NCBI RefSeq assembly: GCF_003946625.1
Contig: NZ_RHOR01000007.1
Coordinates: 49,032-113,031, forward strand
Reading direction: 5' to 3'
DNA: 64,000 nt
Source of the DNA: Companilactobacillus kedongensis
Lineage (GTDB): Bacteria > Bacillota > Bacilli > Lactobacillales > Lactobacillaceae
Under the pieces are notes generated by a model. That model did not search any database. It had not been told where the DNA came from and saw only the letters and a list, made by a program, of their open reading frames with translations. This document shows, piece after piece, positions 17,985-26,092 of this stretch; position 1 is the stretch's first letter; every line of letters begins with the position of its first letter. A program made the translations under genes and the position numbers.

Positions 17985-19478
17985 ATGATTGATGTATGGA
18001 TTATTTGGCTAATATTAATTATTCTATTGCTGAATACTATTTCTGCACTTATCACCGTTTTTCATAGACCCAGAAATATCGTTACTACTTGGGCTTGGAT
18101 CTTAGTATTGACACTACTGCCAATTGTAGGATTCCTAATTTACGCCTTCTTTGGTCGTGGAATTGCTCAAGAAAAAATATTTAGTATCAGTAATCAAAAA
18201 CACGTTGGTTTGGATCAACTGAAATTAATGGAATTGTCTGAGAGGAAAAGGCAACTGGCCATTAAGAATCAAACTACTGAAGCAATTACTAATCGATCCG
18301 ATCAAACTCGCTACGCTGAACATATAATCAAGTTTTTCAATGAGACCGAAGAAACACCATTAACCCGTCATAACGATGTCGACCTTGTCTTTGATGGGAG
18401 AGAAAAATTTGAAAAAATGTTTAACGATATCAGTAATGCCAAAGAAACCGTTCATGTCGAATACTATGCCTTTATCAAGAGTGATATCGGTGAGAAATTC
18501 TTAAAGTTACTGACGCAAAAAGCTCAAGAGGGTCTCGAAGTAAGGCTGCTATACGATCCATGGGGATCGAACGGTACTCGTAAAAGCTGGTTTAAAGAAT
18601 TTCAGGCTGCTGGCGGTGAAGTATTGCAATTTATAACATCCAAAAATGTTATCGCCAAAACGCGTTTGAACTACCATTTACACAGAAAAATCGTCGTTGT
18701 TGATGGATGTATTGGTTGGACCGGCGGTTTCAACGTTGGTGATCAATACGTAAATGTCACTGAAAAATTTGGATATTGGCGCGACACACATGTACGTATC
18801 AAGGGTGTTGCTACCCTACTATTGCAGGAACGTTTTTTCCAAGATTGGAATGCTTCTATTGAGAAAAGTGAGGAAGCACTTTCCTTCTCAGAAAAGTATT
18901 TTCCATCCAATCGTTTTGACAATGAAGACAATATTCCAATTCAAATCGTTACCGATGGACCAGATAGCCGTTCAGAAATTTTGAAAGATGGTTTTATTGA
19001 TATGATTATCAGTGCCAAAAAGAGTGTCTGGATTCAATCGCCTTACTTGGTGCCTGATGATCCAATGTTTACAGCACTGACAATTGCCGCCCGTTCCGGT
19101 GTCGATGTTAGGATCATGATTCCTTGTATGCCGGATCATCCCTTTATTTACCGTGCCACACAGTATTATGCTAATCTGTTAACTAGTTATGGCATCAAAA
19201 TATACAGTTATCAAAAGGGCTTCATGCATGCTAAAACCAGTGTCTTTGATGAAAAAATCTGTTCTGTTGGTTCAATGAATCAAGATTTCAGAAGTTACTC
19301 ATTAAACTTCGAGGCTAACGCTTTTATCTATGATTCTAAAGTTTCACATAAAGTTGCTCGGGCTTTTGAAAAAGATATGAAAGATAGCCTCTTGATCACA
19401 CCTGAAGTTATTAAGAGTCAGGGTAAATGGTTGCACTTTAAGCAAAGATTCTCTAGATTATTGTCACCTATCTTATAG
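17985..19478 (+). CDS. cls: Cardiolipin synthase
   Basis: 497 residues, standard length. Two N-terminal helices (about 3-22 and 33-56) anchor it. Both phospholipase-D HKD motifs are present: HRKIVVVD (233-240) and HAKTSVFD near residue 412. It condenses two phosphatidylglycerols into cardiolipin and glycerol at the membrane. It stands alone, with GGAGGGG before its ATG. Confidence 0.95.
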   Translation: MIDVWIIWLILIILLLNTISALITVFHRPRNIVTTWAWILVLTLLPIVGFLIYAFFGRGIAQEKIFSISNQKHVGLDQLKLMELSERKRQLAIKNQTTEAITNRSDQTRYAEHIIKFFNETEETPLTRHNDVDLVFDGREKFEKMFNDISNAKETVHVEYYAFIKSDIGEKFLKLLTQKAQEGLEVRLLYDPWGSNGTRKSWFKEFQAAGGEVLQFITSKNVIAKTRLNYHLHRKIVVVDGCIGWTGGFNVGDQYVNVTEKFGYWRDTHVRIKGVATLLLQERFFQDWNASIEKSEEALSFSEKYFPSNRFDNEDNIPIQIVTDGPDSRSEILKDGFIDMIISAKKSVWIQSPYLVPDDPMFTALTIAARSGVDVRIMIPCMPDHPFIYRATQYYANLLTSYGIKIYSYQKGFMHAKTSVFDEKICSVGSMNQDFRSYSLNFEANAFIYDSKVSHKVARAFEKDMKDSLLITPEVIKSQGKWLHFKQRFSRLLSPIL

Positions 19479-19491
19479 GATCAAATGTACT

Positions 19492-19543
19492 AAAAAAGTA
19501 GTTGTACCACACTTTAAACGAGTGCGGTACAACTACTTTTTTT
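19492..19543. terminator. Bidirectional terminator, cls / VOC protein
   Basis: Stem AGTAGTTGTACC...GGTACAACTACT flanked by A6 and T7 runs, between convergent genes. Confidence 0.9.
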
Positions 19544-19564
19544 GACTTTCATTTTTTATAATTT

Positions 19565-19930
19565 CTAGTTTCCTACTGCAAAATAATGCCCTTCAGGATC
19601 AGCAAAACTAAATACTTTTTGACCACCCTGAACTGAAATTGTACTGATATCTTTGGCATACTTGGCAACTTGATCATGCACTTGATCAATGTCATCAACA
19701 ACAAACATCAACGATGGCATTTCTAATGAAACCATTGGTGAATACTTTTTAACAAAGGATACTGTGTAAAGATTGATTTCCACTTGATCTAATAATGACA
19801 ATTTTAGTGAAATACTACCATCGATCATACTAGTTTCTTTGACAATTTTAGCATCCAAGGTCTTCTCAAAAAAATCTCCAATAATGGAAACATCTTGAAC
19901 ATATAACATCACTTCAAATTTTTTTAACAT
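19565..19930 (-). CDS. VOC (glyoxalase/bleomycin-resistance) superfamily protein
   Basis: Start taken at MLKKFEVML because GGAGGA lies 9 bases upstream; this gives 121 residues. KFEVMLYVQDV, FFEKTLDAKIV and VFSFADPEGHYFAVGN form the paired beta-alpha-beta-beta-beta modules of the VOC fold. The C-terminal DPEGHYF segment is typical of glyoxalase-like proteins. Substrate is not deducible. Confidence 0.85.
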   Translation of the reverse strand: MLKKFEVMLYVQDVSIIGDFFEKTLDAKIVKETSMIDGSISLKLSLLDQVEINLYTVSFVKKYSPMVSLEMPSLMFVVDDIDQVHDQVAKYAKDISTISVQGGQKVFSFADPEGHYFAVGN

Positions 19931-19945
19931 TATAAATTCCTCCAC

Positions 19946-19973
19946 AAAAAAAGATATACTCCAAAGAGTATAC
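19946..19973 (-). terminator. Terminator after the small membrane gene
   Basis: Minus-strand GTATACTC...GAGTATA hairpin followed by seven T residues. Confidence 0.75.
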
Positions 19974-19986
19974 CCTAAGTTTTATT

Positions 19987-20175
19987 TTAACTAATCTTAT
20001 GTTTGTATCCGTGATGTTTAGCTACGATATCCCAAAAGTATGCGATACAAGATATTGCGGCGGCAATGAAACTGATAATTGCTAATGGTTTATAAACAAA
20101 TAGCGCTATAATACCCGCAATGATAAACAATGCAAGTAGTATCAGATATATTCGATCTCTTTTTTCAGTTTTCAT
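19987..20175 (-). CDS. Small two-helix membrane protein
   Basis: 62-64 residues, depending on which of two closely spaced ATG codons is used; GGAAAGAAG fits the inner one better. Two hydrophobic helices (IYLILLALFIIAGIIALFVY and PLAIISFIAAAISCIAYFW) and a His/Lys-rich tail are visible. No recognised family. Confidence 0.65.
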   Translation of the reverse strand: MKTEKRDRIYLILLALFIIAGIIALFVYKPLAIISFIAAAISCIAYFWDIVAKHHGYKHKIS

Positions 20176-20277
20176 TATCATGACTTCTTTCCATGAATTT
20201 TATAGATTTAAGAAATACTTTCCTAAATCTGCCGCTATTATGTGTCCTTAAATTTAATTATTCAAATAATTTAACTG

Positions 20278-20556
20278 TTATTCGTAAATTCTATCGGTTA
20301 CCTTTTTGACAGTTCTTCTATGATATAAGTCCTGCCCCTGACCCCAGAAAATAAAGTTCAATGATATATAGATCAATGCTACCAAAATATCCAAAAAATC
20401 TATCTTTAACTGATCCGTTGATAATAACCAGATCACAAATATAATAGAAATAATTGGTACAATTGCTCCGATCCAAAAGTTTGAATTATTAGCTAAGACA
20501 TACTTTTCGAGCAACAAAATCCCCAATGATCCTGCAACAAATATAAGTTCTTGCAT
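20278..20556 (-). CDS. Small membrane protein of unknown function
   Basis: Start MQELIFVAG chosen for its GGGGGAAG site, giving 92 residues; a longer upstream frame lacks one. Three hydrophobic segments (about 3-18, 27-46, 55-72) and a basic tail. It lies downstream of the TetR gene in the same direction and could be co-transcribed with it. Not recognised. Confidence 0.65.
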   Translation of the reverse strand: MQELIFVAGSLGILLLEKYVLANNSNFWIGAIVPIISIIFVIWLLSTDQLKIDFLDILVALIYISLNFIFWGQGQDLYHRRTVKKVTDRIYE

Positions 20557-20651
20557 ATGTCTTCCCCCTATTTGATTTTTTGCGCACGAATAATATCCTA
20601 CCACAAAAAAAATTTTCAAATAAAGAATTAAACTCGGAAAACGTATCCAAA

Positions 20652-21197
20652 CTATTCTGGATTATTGAGAATTGCAAAATCCCGCATTTTTTGAATATCA
20701 TCAGCAAAAATTATTTTGACAATTATTTGCGTTAACTCATGAGGAGTTTCCCTCATCCCATTTTTAACCCAGAGTTTCATAATACTCTGCATTCCTGCCA
20801 TCAAATAAGCCGATTGATAAGGATCAATAAACTCTTTGCCATTTTGATCCATTGCATCTTGTAATTTTTCCAATAATCTAGTTTTACCTTCTACAAACAC
20901 TAGATTGCTCAACTTTCTATCGTTATAGAAAGCGGTCAATAACCCTTCTAAGGCAATCATCGGTTGAATTTTTTTAGGTGGCTCACTTGACTCTAAAAAA
21001 TCCATTTCTACATCATCAACACATTGATAAATATCATCGTAATAACGATAAAAAGTCGTTCGATTAACATCAGCCTGACGACAAACTTCTGTCACCGTTA
21101 TATTGTTTATTGGCTTATCCTCCAACAGATCTAGGACGGTTTCCTGAATCATTTTTTTCGTGTAACGGGCACGTCGATTATTTTTAACTCCTACCAT
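20652..21197 (-). CDS. TetR-family regulator, probable repressor of the divergent ABC exporter
   Basis: Start MVGVKNNRRARYTKK has GGAGGA upstream; this gives 181 residues. The N-terminal helix-turn-helix (TVTEVCRQADVNRTTFYRYY, about residues 35-55) is typical TetR/AcrR, and the C-terminal part resembles the TetR_C_8 group often seen beside ABC transporters. Divergent arrangement with the exporter at 21381 suggests direct control. No clear palindromic operator was picked out in the 183-bp gap. Confidence 0.85.
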   Translation of the reverse strand: MVGVKNNRRARYTKKMIQETVLDLLEDKPINNITVTEVCRQADVNRTTFYRYYDDIYQCVDDVEMDFLESSEPPKKIQPMIALEGLLTAFYNDRKLSNLVFVEGKTRLLEKLQDAMDQNGKEFIDPYQSAYLMAGMQSIMKLWVKNGMRETPHELTQIIVKIIFADDIQKMRDFAILNNPE

Positions 21198-21380
21198 TGA
21201 TTCCTCCATAGATTCAACACATTTACTTAATCTGTCCATTTAAAAACAAATTGTCTTAAATTGATGATTGCGTTATAAATACAAAATTATTATTATATGA
21301 AACATGGTGTTGCAATAATGACATTCTAACAAAGAATTGAATTTTGAACATTACAAATTTTAAATAAAAGGATTAATTAA

Positions 21381-23708
21381 ATGCTGGAATTAAAACATAT
21401 TAAGAAGTATTTCTATGTCGGTGATTCTGTAACTAAAGCTTTAGATGACGTTTCAGTATCATTTAGAACCAAAGAATTCGTTGCCATTCTAGGGCCTAGT
21501 GGTTCTGGTAAAACAACCATGCTAAACGGTATCGGCGGATTAGACATCTATGATTCAGGTGATCTGGTTATCAAAGGTAAGTCAACTAAGGACTTTTCCG
21601 AATCAGATTGGGACGCCTATCGTAATAATTCTGTCGGTTTTATTTTCCAAAGTTACAACATTATCGGGCATTTGAGTATTTTAGATAACGTTGAAATGGG
21701 AATGACCCTTAGTGGAGTCGATAACACTGAAAAGAAAGAAAAAGCTATTAAAGCTTTGGAGCGTGTGGGCTTAGGTCCACATATGGATAAGAAACCTAAT
21801 CAATTATCCGGTGGTCAAATGCAACGTGTTGCGATTGCCCGTGCGATCGCCAATGATCCAGAAATATTACTTTGCGATGAACCAACTGGTGCTTTAGATA
21901 CTGAAACTAGTGTCCAAATCATGGAATTGATCAAAGAATTATCTAAAGAACGTTTGGTCATCATGGTTACACATAACCCTGACTTGGCTAAACAATATGC
22001 TAATCGTATTATCGAATTTGCCGATGGTAAAATTCAACACGATTCAAACCCTTATCAAGAAGATCTAAGTGACGATAAATTTGATTTAAAGAAAACTAAA
22101 ATGACCTTCTGGACAGCATTAAAACTGTCATTTACCAATATTAAGACCAAAAAGGCTCGAACCTTCCTTACGGCCTTCGCATCAAGTATTGGTATCATCA
22201 GTATCGCCATCGTCTTAGCCCTATCTTCAGGATTCCAAACACAGATCGATAAAACACAATCTAATACTTTGGCCCAGTTCCCAATTACAATCTCACAAAT
22301 TGCTTCAAATCAGACAGCACCTCCATCTAACAAAGATAAGAAAACTTCTAAATCTGACAAAGTTACCGCTAAGAAAAGTGAAGCGGACAAAGCTACTCAT
22401 GTTAATAAGATCAATAAAAAATATATGAATTACGTTGATAATATCGACCCTAAACTAAGTAAAACTATTACTTATACCTACTCAACTGGTATGAACTTAT
22501 TACGTGAAGTTAATGGAAAAGTTAAAACCGTTAAGTTTTCAAACACTGACAGTAACGCTAATTCCGCTAGTGCTATGAGTAGTGCCATGGCAACTTCTAC
22601 CGGTGTCGGTAGTTCTGTTTATCCCGGCGGTAAAAGTGGTCAAAACTTCTTAAAGAAGCACTACAAAGTAATCTCCGGATCACTGCCAACTAGTGCTAAT
22701 GACATTATTTTGATTGTTGATAAAGACAATTCAACTAACGTCAATGCTTTAAAGAATCTTGGCTTCTCAGTCAAAGACGGTCAGAAACTAAACTTTGACA
22801 AATTAGTCGGTACACAAGTAAAAGTGGTTTCCAACAATAATTACTATCAAAAACTTCCAACTGGAAACTTCGTTCCTAATAGTGCTGACTCATCTATGTA
22901 CAACAATAGTAGCAACAAAACTCTAAAAGTTTCAGGTATCCTACGTGTAAAATCTAGTTCATCTGAAAACATTTTAGCTTCTGGTGTCGCTTATAGTGAT
23001 CAATTAACAAAGAATATCATCCAACAAAATGAAAATTCTGATATTGTCACTGCTCAAAAAGCAAGTAAAAGTAACGTTATAACGGGTGAAACTGTCGATG
23101 CTACTACAAAAACTGGTTTAGTAAGTTACTTAGGTGCTTCAAAGACACCTTCAAGCATCATGATTTATCCAAATACCTTTAATAATAAGGATAAGGTACT
23201 CAATTACCTTGATAAATACAATAAAGGTAAGAGTAAAGCCAATAAAGTTATCTACACTGATTTAGCAGGGTCAGTTTCTAATCTAACTGGTGGATTAATG
23301 GACGCTATAACGTATGTCTTGATTGCCTTTGCCGGAATTTCTCTGGTAACAAGTATGATTATGATTTCGATCATTACTTATACTTCTGTCCTTGAACGTA
23401 CTAAAGAAATTGGTATCTTGAAGGCCTTAGGTGCTCGAAAGAAAGATATCACACGAGTATTCGATGCCGAAACTACCATTCTTGGTGTAGCCTCCGGTGT
23501 ACTTGGTGTTGTAATTGCTTGGTTAGCAACCTTCCCGATCAATGCTGTTCTAAAGAGTATGACTGATTTGAGCAACGTCGCTCAACTAAATCCAATTCAC
23601 GCTCTGATTTTGATCATAGTAAGTACGATATTAACTGTACTAGGTGGACACATTCCAGCTCGTATGGCTGCCAAAAAAGATGCTGCGACTGCATTAAGAT
23701 CTGAATAA
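21381..23708 (+). CDS. ABC exporter, fused ATPase and FtsX-type permease
   Basis: 775 residues. ATPase domain 1-225 has Walker A GPSGSGKTT, LSGGQMQR and DEPTGALD. A helix near 255-280 is followed by a long Ser/Asn/Lys-rich extracytoplasmic domain (about 285-635). Three C-terminal helices carry TSVLERTKEIGILKALGARKKDI. It is a paralogue of the exporter at 4543 with a larger external domain, like BceB or MacB-type pumps for antimicrobial peptides. Controlled presumably by the divergent TetR. Terminator immediately downstream. Confidence 0.9.
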   Translation: MLELKHIKKYFYVGDSVTKALDDVSVSFRTKEFVAILGPSGSGKTTMLNGIGGLDIYDSGDLVIKGKSTKDFSESDWDAYRNNSVGFIFQSYNIIGHLSILDNVEMGMTLSGVDNTEKKEKAIKALERVGLGPHMDKKPNQLSGGQMQRVAIARAIANDPEILLCDEPTGALDTETSVQIMELIKELSKERLVIMVTHNPDLAKQYANRIIEFADGKIQHDSNPYQEDLSDDKFDLKKTKMTFWTALKLSFTNIKTKKARTFLTAFASSIGIISIAIVLALSSGFQTQIDKTQSNTLAQFPITISQIASNQTAPPSNKDKKTSKSDKVTAKKSEADKATHVNKINKKYMNYVDNIDPKLSKTITYTYSTGMNLLREVNGKVKTVKFSNTDSNANSASAMSSAMATSTGVGSSVYPGGKSGQNFLKKHYKVISGSLPTSANDIILIVDKDNSTNVNALKNLGFSVKDGQKLNFDKLVGTQVKVVSNNNYYQKLPTGNFVPNSADSSMYNNSSNKTLKVSGILRVKSSSSENILASGVAYSDQLTKNIIQQNENSDIVTAQKASKSNVITGETVDATTKTGLVSYLGASKTPSSIMIYPNTFNNKDKVLNYLDKYNKGKSKANKVIYTDLAGSVSNLTGGLMDAITYVLIAFAGISLVTSMIMISIITYTSVLERTKEIGILKALGARKKDITRVFDAETTILGVASGVLGVVIAWLATFPINAVLKSMTDLSNVAQLNPIHALILIIVSTILTVLGGHIPARMAAKKDAATALRSE

Positions 23709-23713
23709 ACAAA

Positions 23714-23742
23714 AACGATAGCCGTTTGGTTATCGTTTTTTT
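23714..23742 (+). terminator. Terminator after the ABC exporter
   Basis: AACGATAGCC...GGTTATCGTT hairpin followed by T7. Confidence 0.85.
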
Positions 23743-23830
23743 CTACATTATTTTTGTGACATTTCGTCAGCTAAAATTGAACATATGTTCTTGATTAGCT
23801 TCCCAAATATCCGCATACTATTATTACAGT

Positions 23831-23861
23831 CAAATTATTAAGATAGCTTCTTAATAATTTG
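23831..23861 (+). promoter_or_regulatory. 5' hairpin of module 1
   Basis: Perfect 13-bp stem (CAAATTATTAAGA with TCTTAATAATTTG) around the loop TAGCT, at the presumed start of the peptide mRNA. The equivalent hairpin in module 2 has a different stem but the same AAGATAGCTTCTT apex. Confidence 0.7.
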
Positions 23862-23923
23862 GTTCAGCGAGATTTGGAATGACATACCACCCTTCAACTA
23901 TTTCACTTTGCGGAGGTGGTGTC

Positions 23924-24052
23924 ATGAAAATTGATTTGACGAAAGGTGGAAACACAGTGAACATTGCTGTGACTATCTGGGTATTGTCCTTAGCATATTT
24001 GAACTATGCTAAGGCAACCAAGATACTAAAAAAGCTAGCCCCAAAGGACTAG
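23924..24052 (+). CDS. Small hydrophobic peptide, candidate type I toxin (module 1)
   Basis: 42 residues from an ATG behind GGAGGTGG; an internal in-frame GTG at 23957, behind AAAGGTGG, would give 31 residues. The conserved part is NIAVTIWVLSLAYLNYAK followed by a Lys-rich tail (KILKKLAPKD), a single short membrane-spanning or amphipathic helix. The last codons overlap a minus-strand terminator, so an antisense RNA ends inside the gene. Size, hydrophobicity, structured 5' leader and 3' antisense RNA match type I toxins in general. It is not similar to Fst, TxpA or Lpt sequences I know. Confidence 0.65.
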   Translation: MKIDLTKGGNTVNIAVTIWVLSLAYLNYAKATKILKKLAPKD

Positions 24053-24113
24053 CTTTCACAGAATAGTCATTCACTTGCGTTTGTAGTCATCGGTATCCGA
24101 CACCGGTGGCTAC
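24027..24113 (-). ncRNA. Antisense RNA of module 1, candidate antitoxin
   Basis: A minus-strand promoter (TTTAGA at 24148-24143, 17-bp spacer, TATAAA at 24125-24120) points into the peptide mRNA 3' end. A minus-strand terminator (AAAGCTAG...CTAGCTTT, then six T residues) lies at 24027-24056. The predicted RNA is about 85 nt and fully complementary to the mRNA 3' region. Confidence 0.6.
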
Positions 24114-24122
24114 TTTTCATTT
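24083..24122 (+). terminator. Terminator of the module 1 peptide mRNA
   Basis: GTAGTCATCGGT pairs with ACCGGTGGCTAC (two G-U pairs), followed by TTTTCATTT. Confidence 0.75.
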
Positions 24123-24238
24123 ATAAGCATAACCAATCAACATCTAAATTACAAGTTTTAGTACGTGGCATCTCGTCCACGTTTATCGAACGTAAGTTCT
24201 TGATACTATACTAATTTATACTCATAATAATAACTACA

Positions 24239-24273
24239 GTTAAACAAATAAGATAGCTTCTTATTCGTTTAAC
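24239..24273 (+). promoter_or_regulatory. 5' hairpin of module 2
   Basis: 15-bp stem with one mismatch (GTTAAACAAATAAGA with TCTTATTCGTTTAAC) around TAGCT. Stem bases differ from module 1 with compensation, indicating selection on structure. Confidence 0.7.
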
Positions 24274-24344
24274 CTAGCAAGATTTGGAATGATAATCACC
24301 CTTCAATTAATCAGCAAGCGGAGGTGATATTATGACAATTTTGT

Positions 24345-24461
24345 ATGATGGAGGGTTCTCTTGCGGTTGATATAGCCGTATCTATCTGGATATTATCCTT
24401 GGCATATTTAAACTATGCTAAGGATATGCGGATATTAAAAAAGCTAGTCCGTAAGGACTAG
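24345..24461 (+). CDS. Small hydrophobic peptide, candidate type I toxin (module 2)
   Basis: 38 residues from the doublet ATGATG; the core DIAVSIWILSLAYLNYAK plus RILKKLVRKD closely matches module 1. The strongest ribosome site (GGAGGTGAT) instead serves an ATG at 24332 in another frame, encoding 12 codons ending in TGA at 24370 that overlap the peptide start. Relative to module 1 one base is inserted, so module 2 is either translationally coupled to the leader ORF or partly inactivated. Confidence 0.55.
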   Translation: MMEGSLAVDIAVSIWILSLAYLNYAKDMRILKKLVRKD

Positions 24462-24520
24462 CTACCCAAAAAATCATTCAGCTTGCGTTTGTAGTCACCG
24501 GTCTGCATACCGATGACTAC
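24436..24520 (-). ncRNA. Antisense RNA of module 2, candidate antitoxin
   Basis: Minus-strand promoter TTGTTT (24555-24550), 17-bp spacer, TATAAA (24532-24527). Minus-strand terminator AGCTAGTCC/GGACTAGCT followed by six T residues at 24436-24463, overlapping the peptide stop codon. Same layout as module 1. Confidence 0.6.
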
Positions 24521-24529
24521 TTTTCATTT
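24491..24529 (+). terminator. Terminator of the module 2 peptide mRNA
   Basis: GTAGTCACCGGT pairs with ACCGATGACTAC, followed by TTTTCATTT, as in module 1. Confidence 0.75.
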
Positions 24530-24632
24530 ATAATAATAACCAATCTATCAAACAAATACAATAATCAAAGATGACATTACAACACTTTTTCTCCTACTTA
24601 TATGATAATAAAGGTATCTTGGAGGGAATAAT

Positions 24633-25292
24633 TTGAAAAAAGAAATAACGATCAGAGAACTTTTTGAAATATTAAGTAGACAATTAGGTCGTCAAAATTG
24701 GTGGCCTACTAATAGTATTGAGGAAATGCTAGTCGGAATGGTATTAATCCAAAATACTAATTGGAAAAATGTTGATAAATCACTAGATAATTTACGCAAA
24801 AAGACAAATTTTAACCTAGATAAATTACTGGCTCTACCTTTAGATGAATTGAGGGATTTAATTCAGCCTAGTGGATTCTTCAGAAATAAATCAATTTACC
24901 TACAATCGCTACTAACTGCCTATCGAGATCATTTTAACGACTGGTCCAAACTACCTACTGATAAATTACGTAAGAAGCTCTTATTTCTAAAAGGCATTGG
25001 TAATGAAACGGCTGATGTTTTACTTCTATATTACTTTCACCGTTCTACTTTTGTGGCAGACAATTACTGCATGAAACTTTTCAAAACTCTAAATGCTTTT
25101 GACACTAAGCCAACGTATATGCAATTAAAGAAAGTTGTTGAATCCGACTTCAACTATACTCCTGATGAAGCTGGCGAGTTTCATGCCTTGATAGATGAAT
25201 TCGGTAAACTCAAGAGCGACTTCTTCAGAGACTATCAGTTAATCCTACCAACATCATTTTCCCATGATACCGTAAAAGAAAATACGCGCTAA
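24633..25292 (+). CDS. HhH-GPD DNA glycosylase, endonuclease III-like without FeS cluster
   Basis: 219 residues from a TTG behind GGAGGG. The helix-hairpin-helix LKGIGNETADVLL (119-131) and the conserved Asp143 in FVADNY are present. The lysine that makes endonuclease III a bifunctional lyase is Glu125 here, and the C-terminal four-cysteine cluster is missing. This combination resembles the MagIII type monofunctional 3-methyladenine glycosylases, so base removal without strand cleavage is likely. Its last 39 bases overlap the convergent TetR gene. Confidence 0.85.
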   Translation: MKKEITIRELFEILSRQLGRQNWWPTNSIEEMLVGMVLIQNTNWKNVDKSLDNLRKKTNFNLDKLLALPLDELRDLIQPSGFFRNKSIYLQSLLTAYRDHFNDWSKLPTDKLRKKLLFLKGIGNETADVLLLYYFHRSTFVADNYCMKLFKTLNAFDTKPTYMQLKKVVESDFNYTPDEAGEFHALIDEFGKLKSDFFRDYQLILPTSFSHDTVKENTR

Positions 25293-25856
25293 TCCGTTAG
25301 AATACTTCTTGGTAACAAGATTCTTAGTCTTTCTAGCTGTGGCCGGATTCATGAAATACGTTAAGATCATATCGACATACATCATAACTATTTCATCCTG
25401 AATATCATCACTGATCATCCCTTCAGCTCGACCCTGTTTGAGAATCTTGCCCCAAAAGCTTTCCTTACCAGCATCATAAGCCTTCATAACTCGATCATCA
25501 CCATTCGCTGCCTGAAATTCATCGATCATAAAGTTCATAAAATCCTGATTTATTGCTTCTACTTCATTACTTCCAAAATCTAAAATTCCTTCAACCTTTT
25601 CTTTAAAATTAAGATTAGATTTTTCAAGCTGTCTGTCGTATCCTGCATAACCGTCTACGATCATCTTGATCATGACTTCTCGAGCCAATTCAATTTTACT
25701 GGGGAAATACTTATATAAAGTCACTTGCGATGAATGTGCCTCCTTTGCTATTTGAGCAACGGAGGTATTTTTGTATCCATTTGTAATAAATACTTTTGTA
25801 GCAGCAGCTAAAATGTCATTTTTCTTATTCTTTTTACGTTTTTGATTGTTTGTCAT
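25254..25856 (-). CDS. TetR-family regulator of the divergent ABC exporter
   Basis: 200 residues. Lys/Asn-rich N-terminus, then a TetR helix-turn-helix (TSVAQIAKEAHSSQVTLYKYF, about residues 31-51). GGAGGG precedes its ATG. It is divergent from the ABC exporter at 26093, and matching inverted motifs flank that promoter. Convergent overlap with the glycosylase gene is 39 bp. Likely represses the exporter until a drug or envelope signal binds. Confidence 0.87.
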   Translation of the reverse strand: MTNNQKRKKNKKNDILAAATKVFITNGYKNTSVAQIAKEAHSSQVTLYKYFPSKIELAREVMIKMIVDGYAGYDRQLEKSNLNFKEKVEGILDFGSNEVEAINQDFMNFMIDEFQAANGDDRVMKAYDAGKESFWGKILKQGRAEGMISDDIQDEIVMMYVDMILTYFMNPATARKTKNLVTKKYSNGLARIFFYGIMGK

Positions 25857-25935
25857 GATTCCCTCCAGAAATTATTTTCTCTACATATTTCACTTTTTGT
25901 ATTAGTACATCAATATACTTATTTTTAAACACCAA

Positions 25936-26014
25936 AATAGTTCATTTTGCCTTATTTTAAAGGTTGACACCCACTATCCGCACATCTAATATACTCTTTG
26001 ATAAATGAACTATT
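25936..26014. promoter_or_regulatory. Exporter promoter flanked by inverted motifs, probable TetR operators
   Basis: TTGACA (25964-25969), 17-bp spacer, TAATAT (25987-25992) is a strong promoter toward 26093. AATAGTTCATTT (25936-25947) and its exact complement AAATGAACTATT (26003-26014) flank it, one upstream of -35 and one at the transcript start. Confidence 0.7.
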
Positions 26015-26092
26015 AAAGAAAAATATTTCATCTTATTATTAAAAATTCAAGTTTATTGCTTATAAATTTGAATCTATGTAAAGGGGATTATC

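Noticed and set aside
23711..24632. Fst/Ldr or TxpA family membership of the small peptides
   Set aside because: Layout is similar but the peptide sequences do not match the Fst, TxpA or Lpt patterns I know, so the family is left unnamed.
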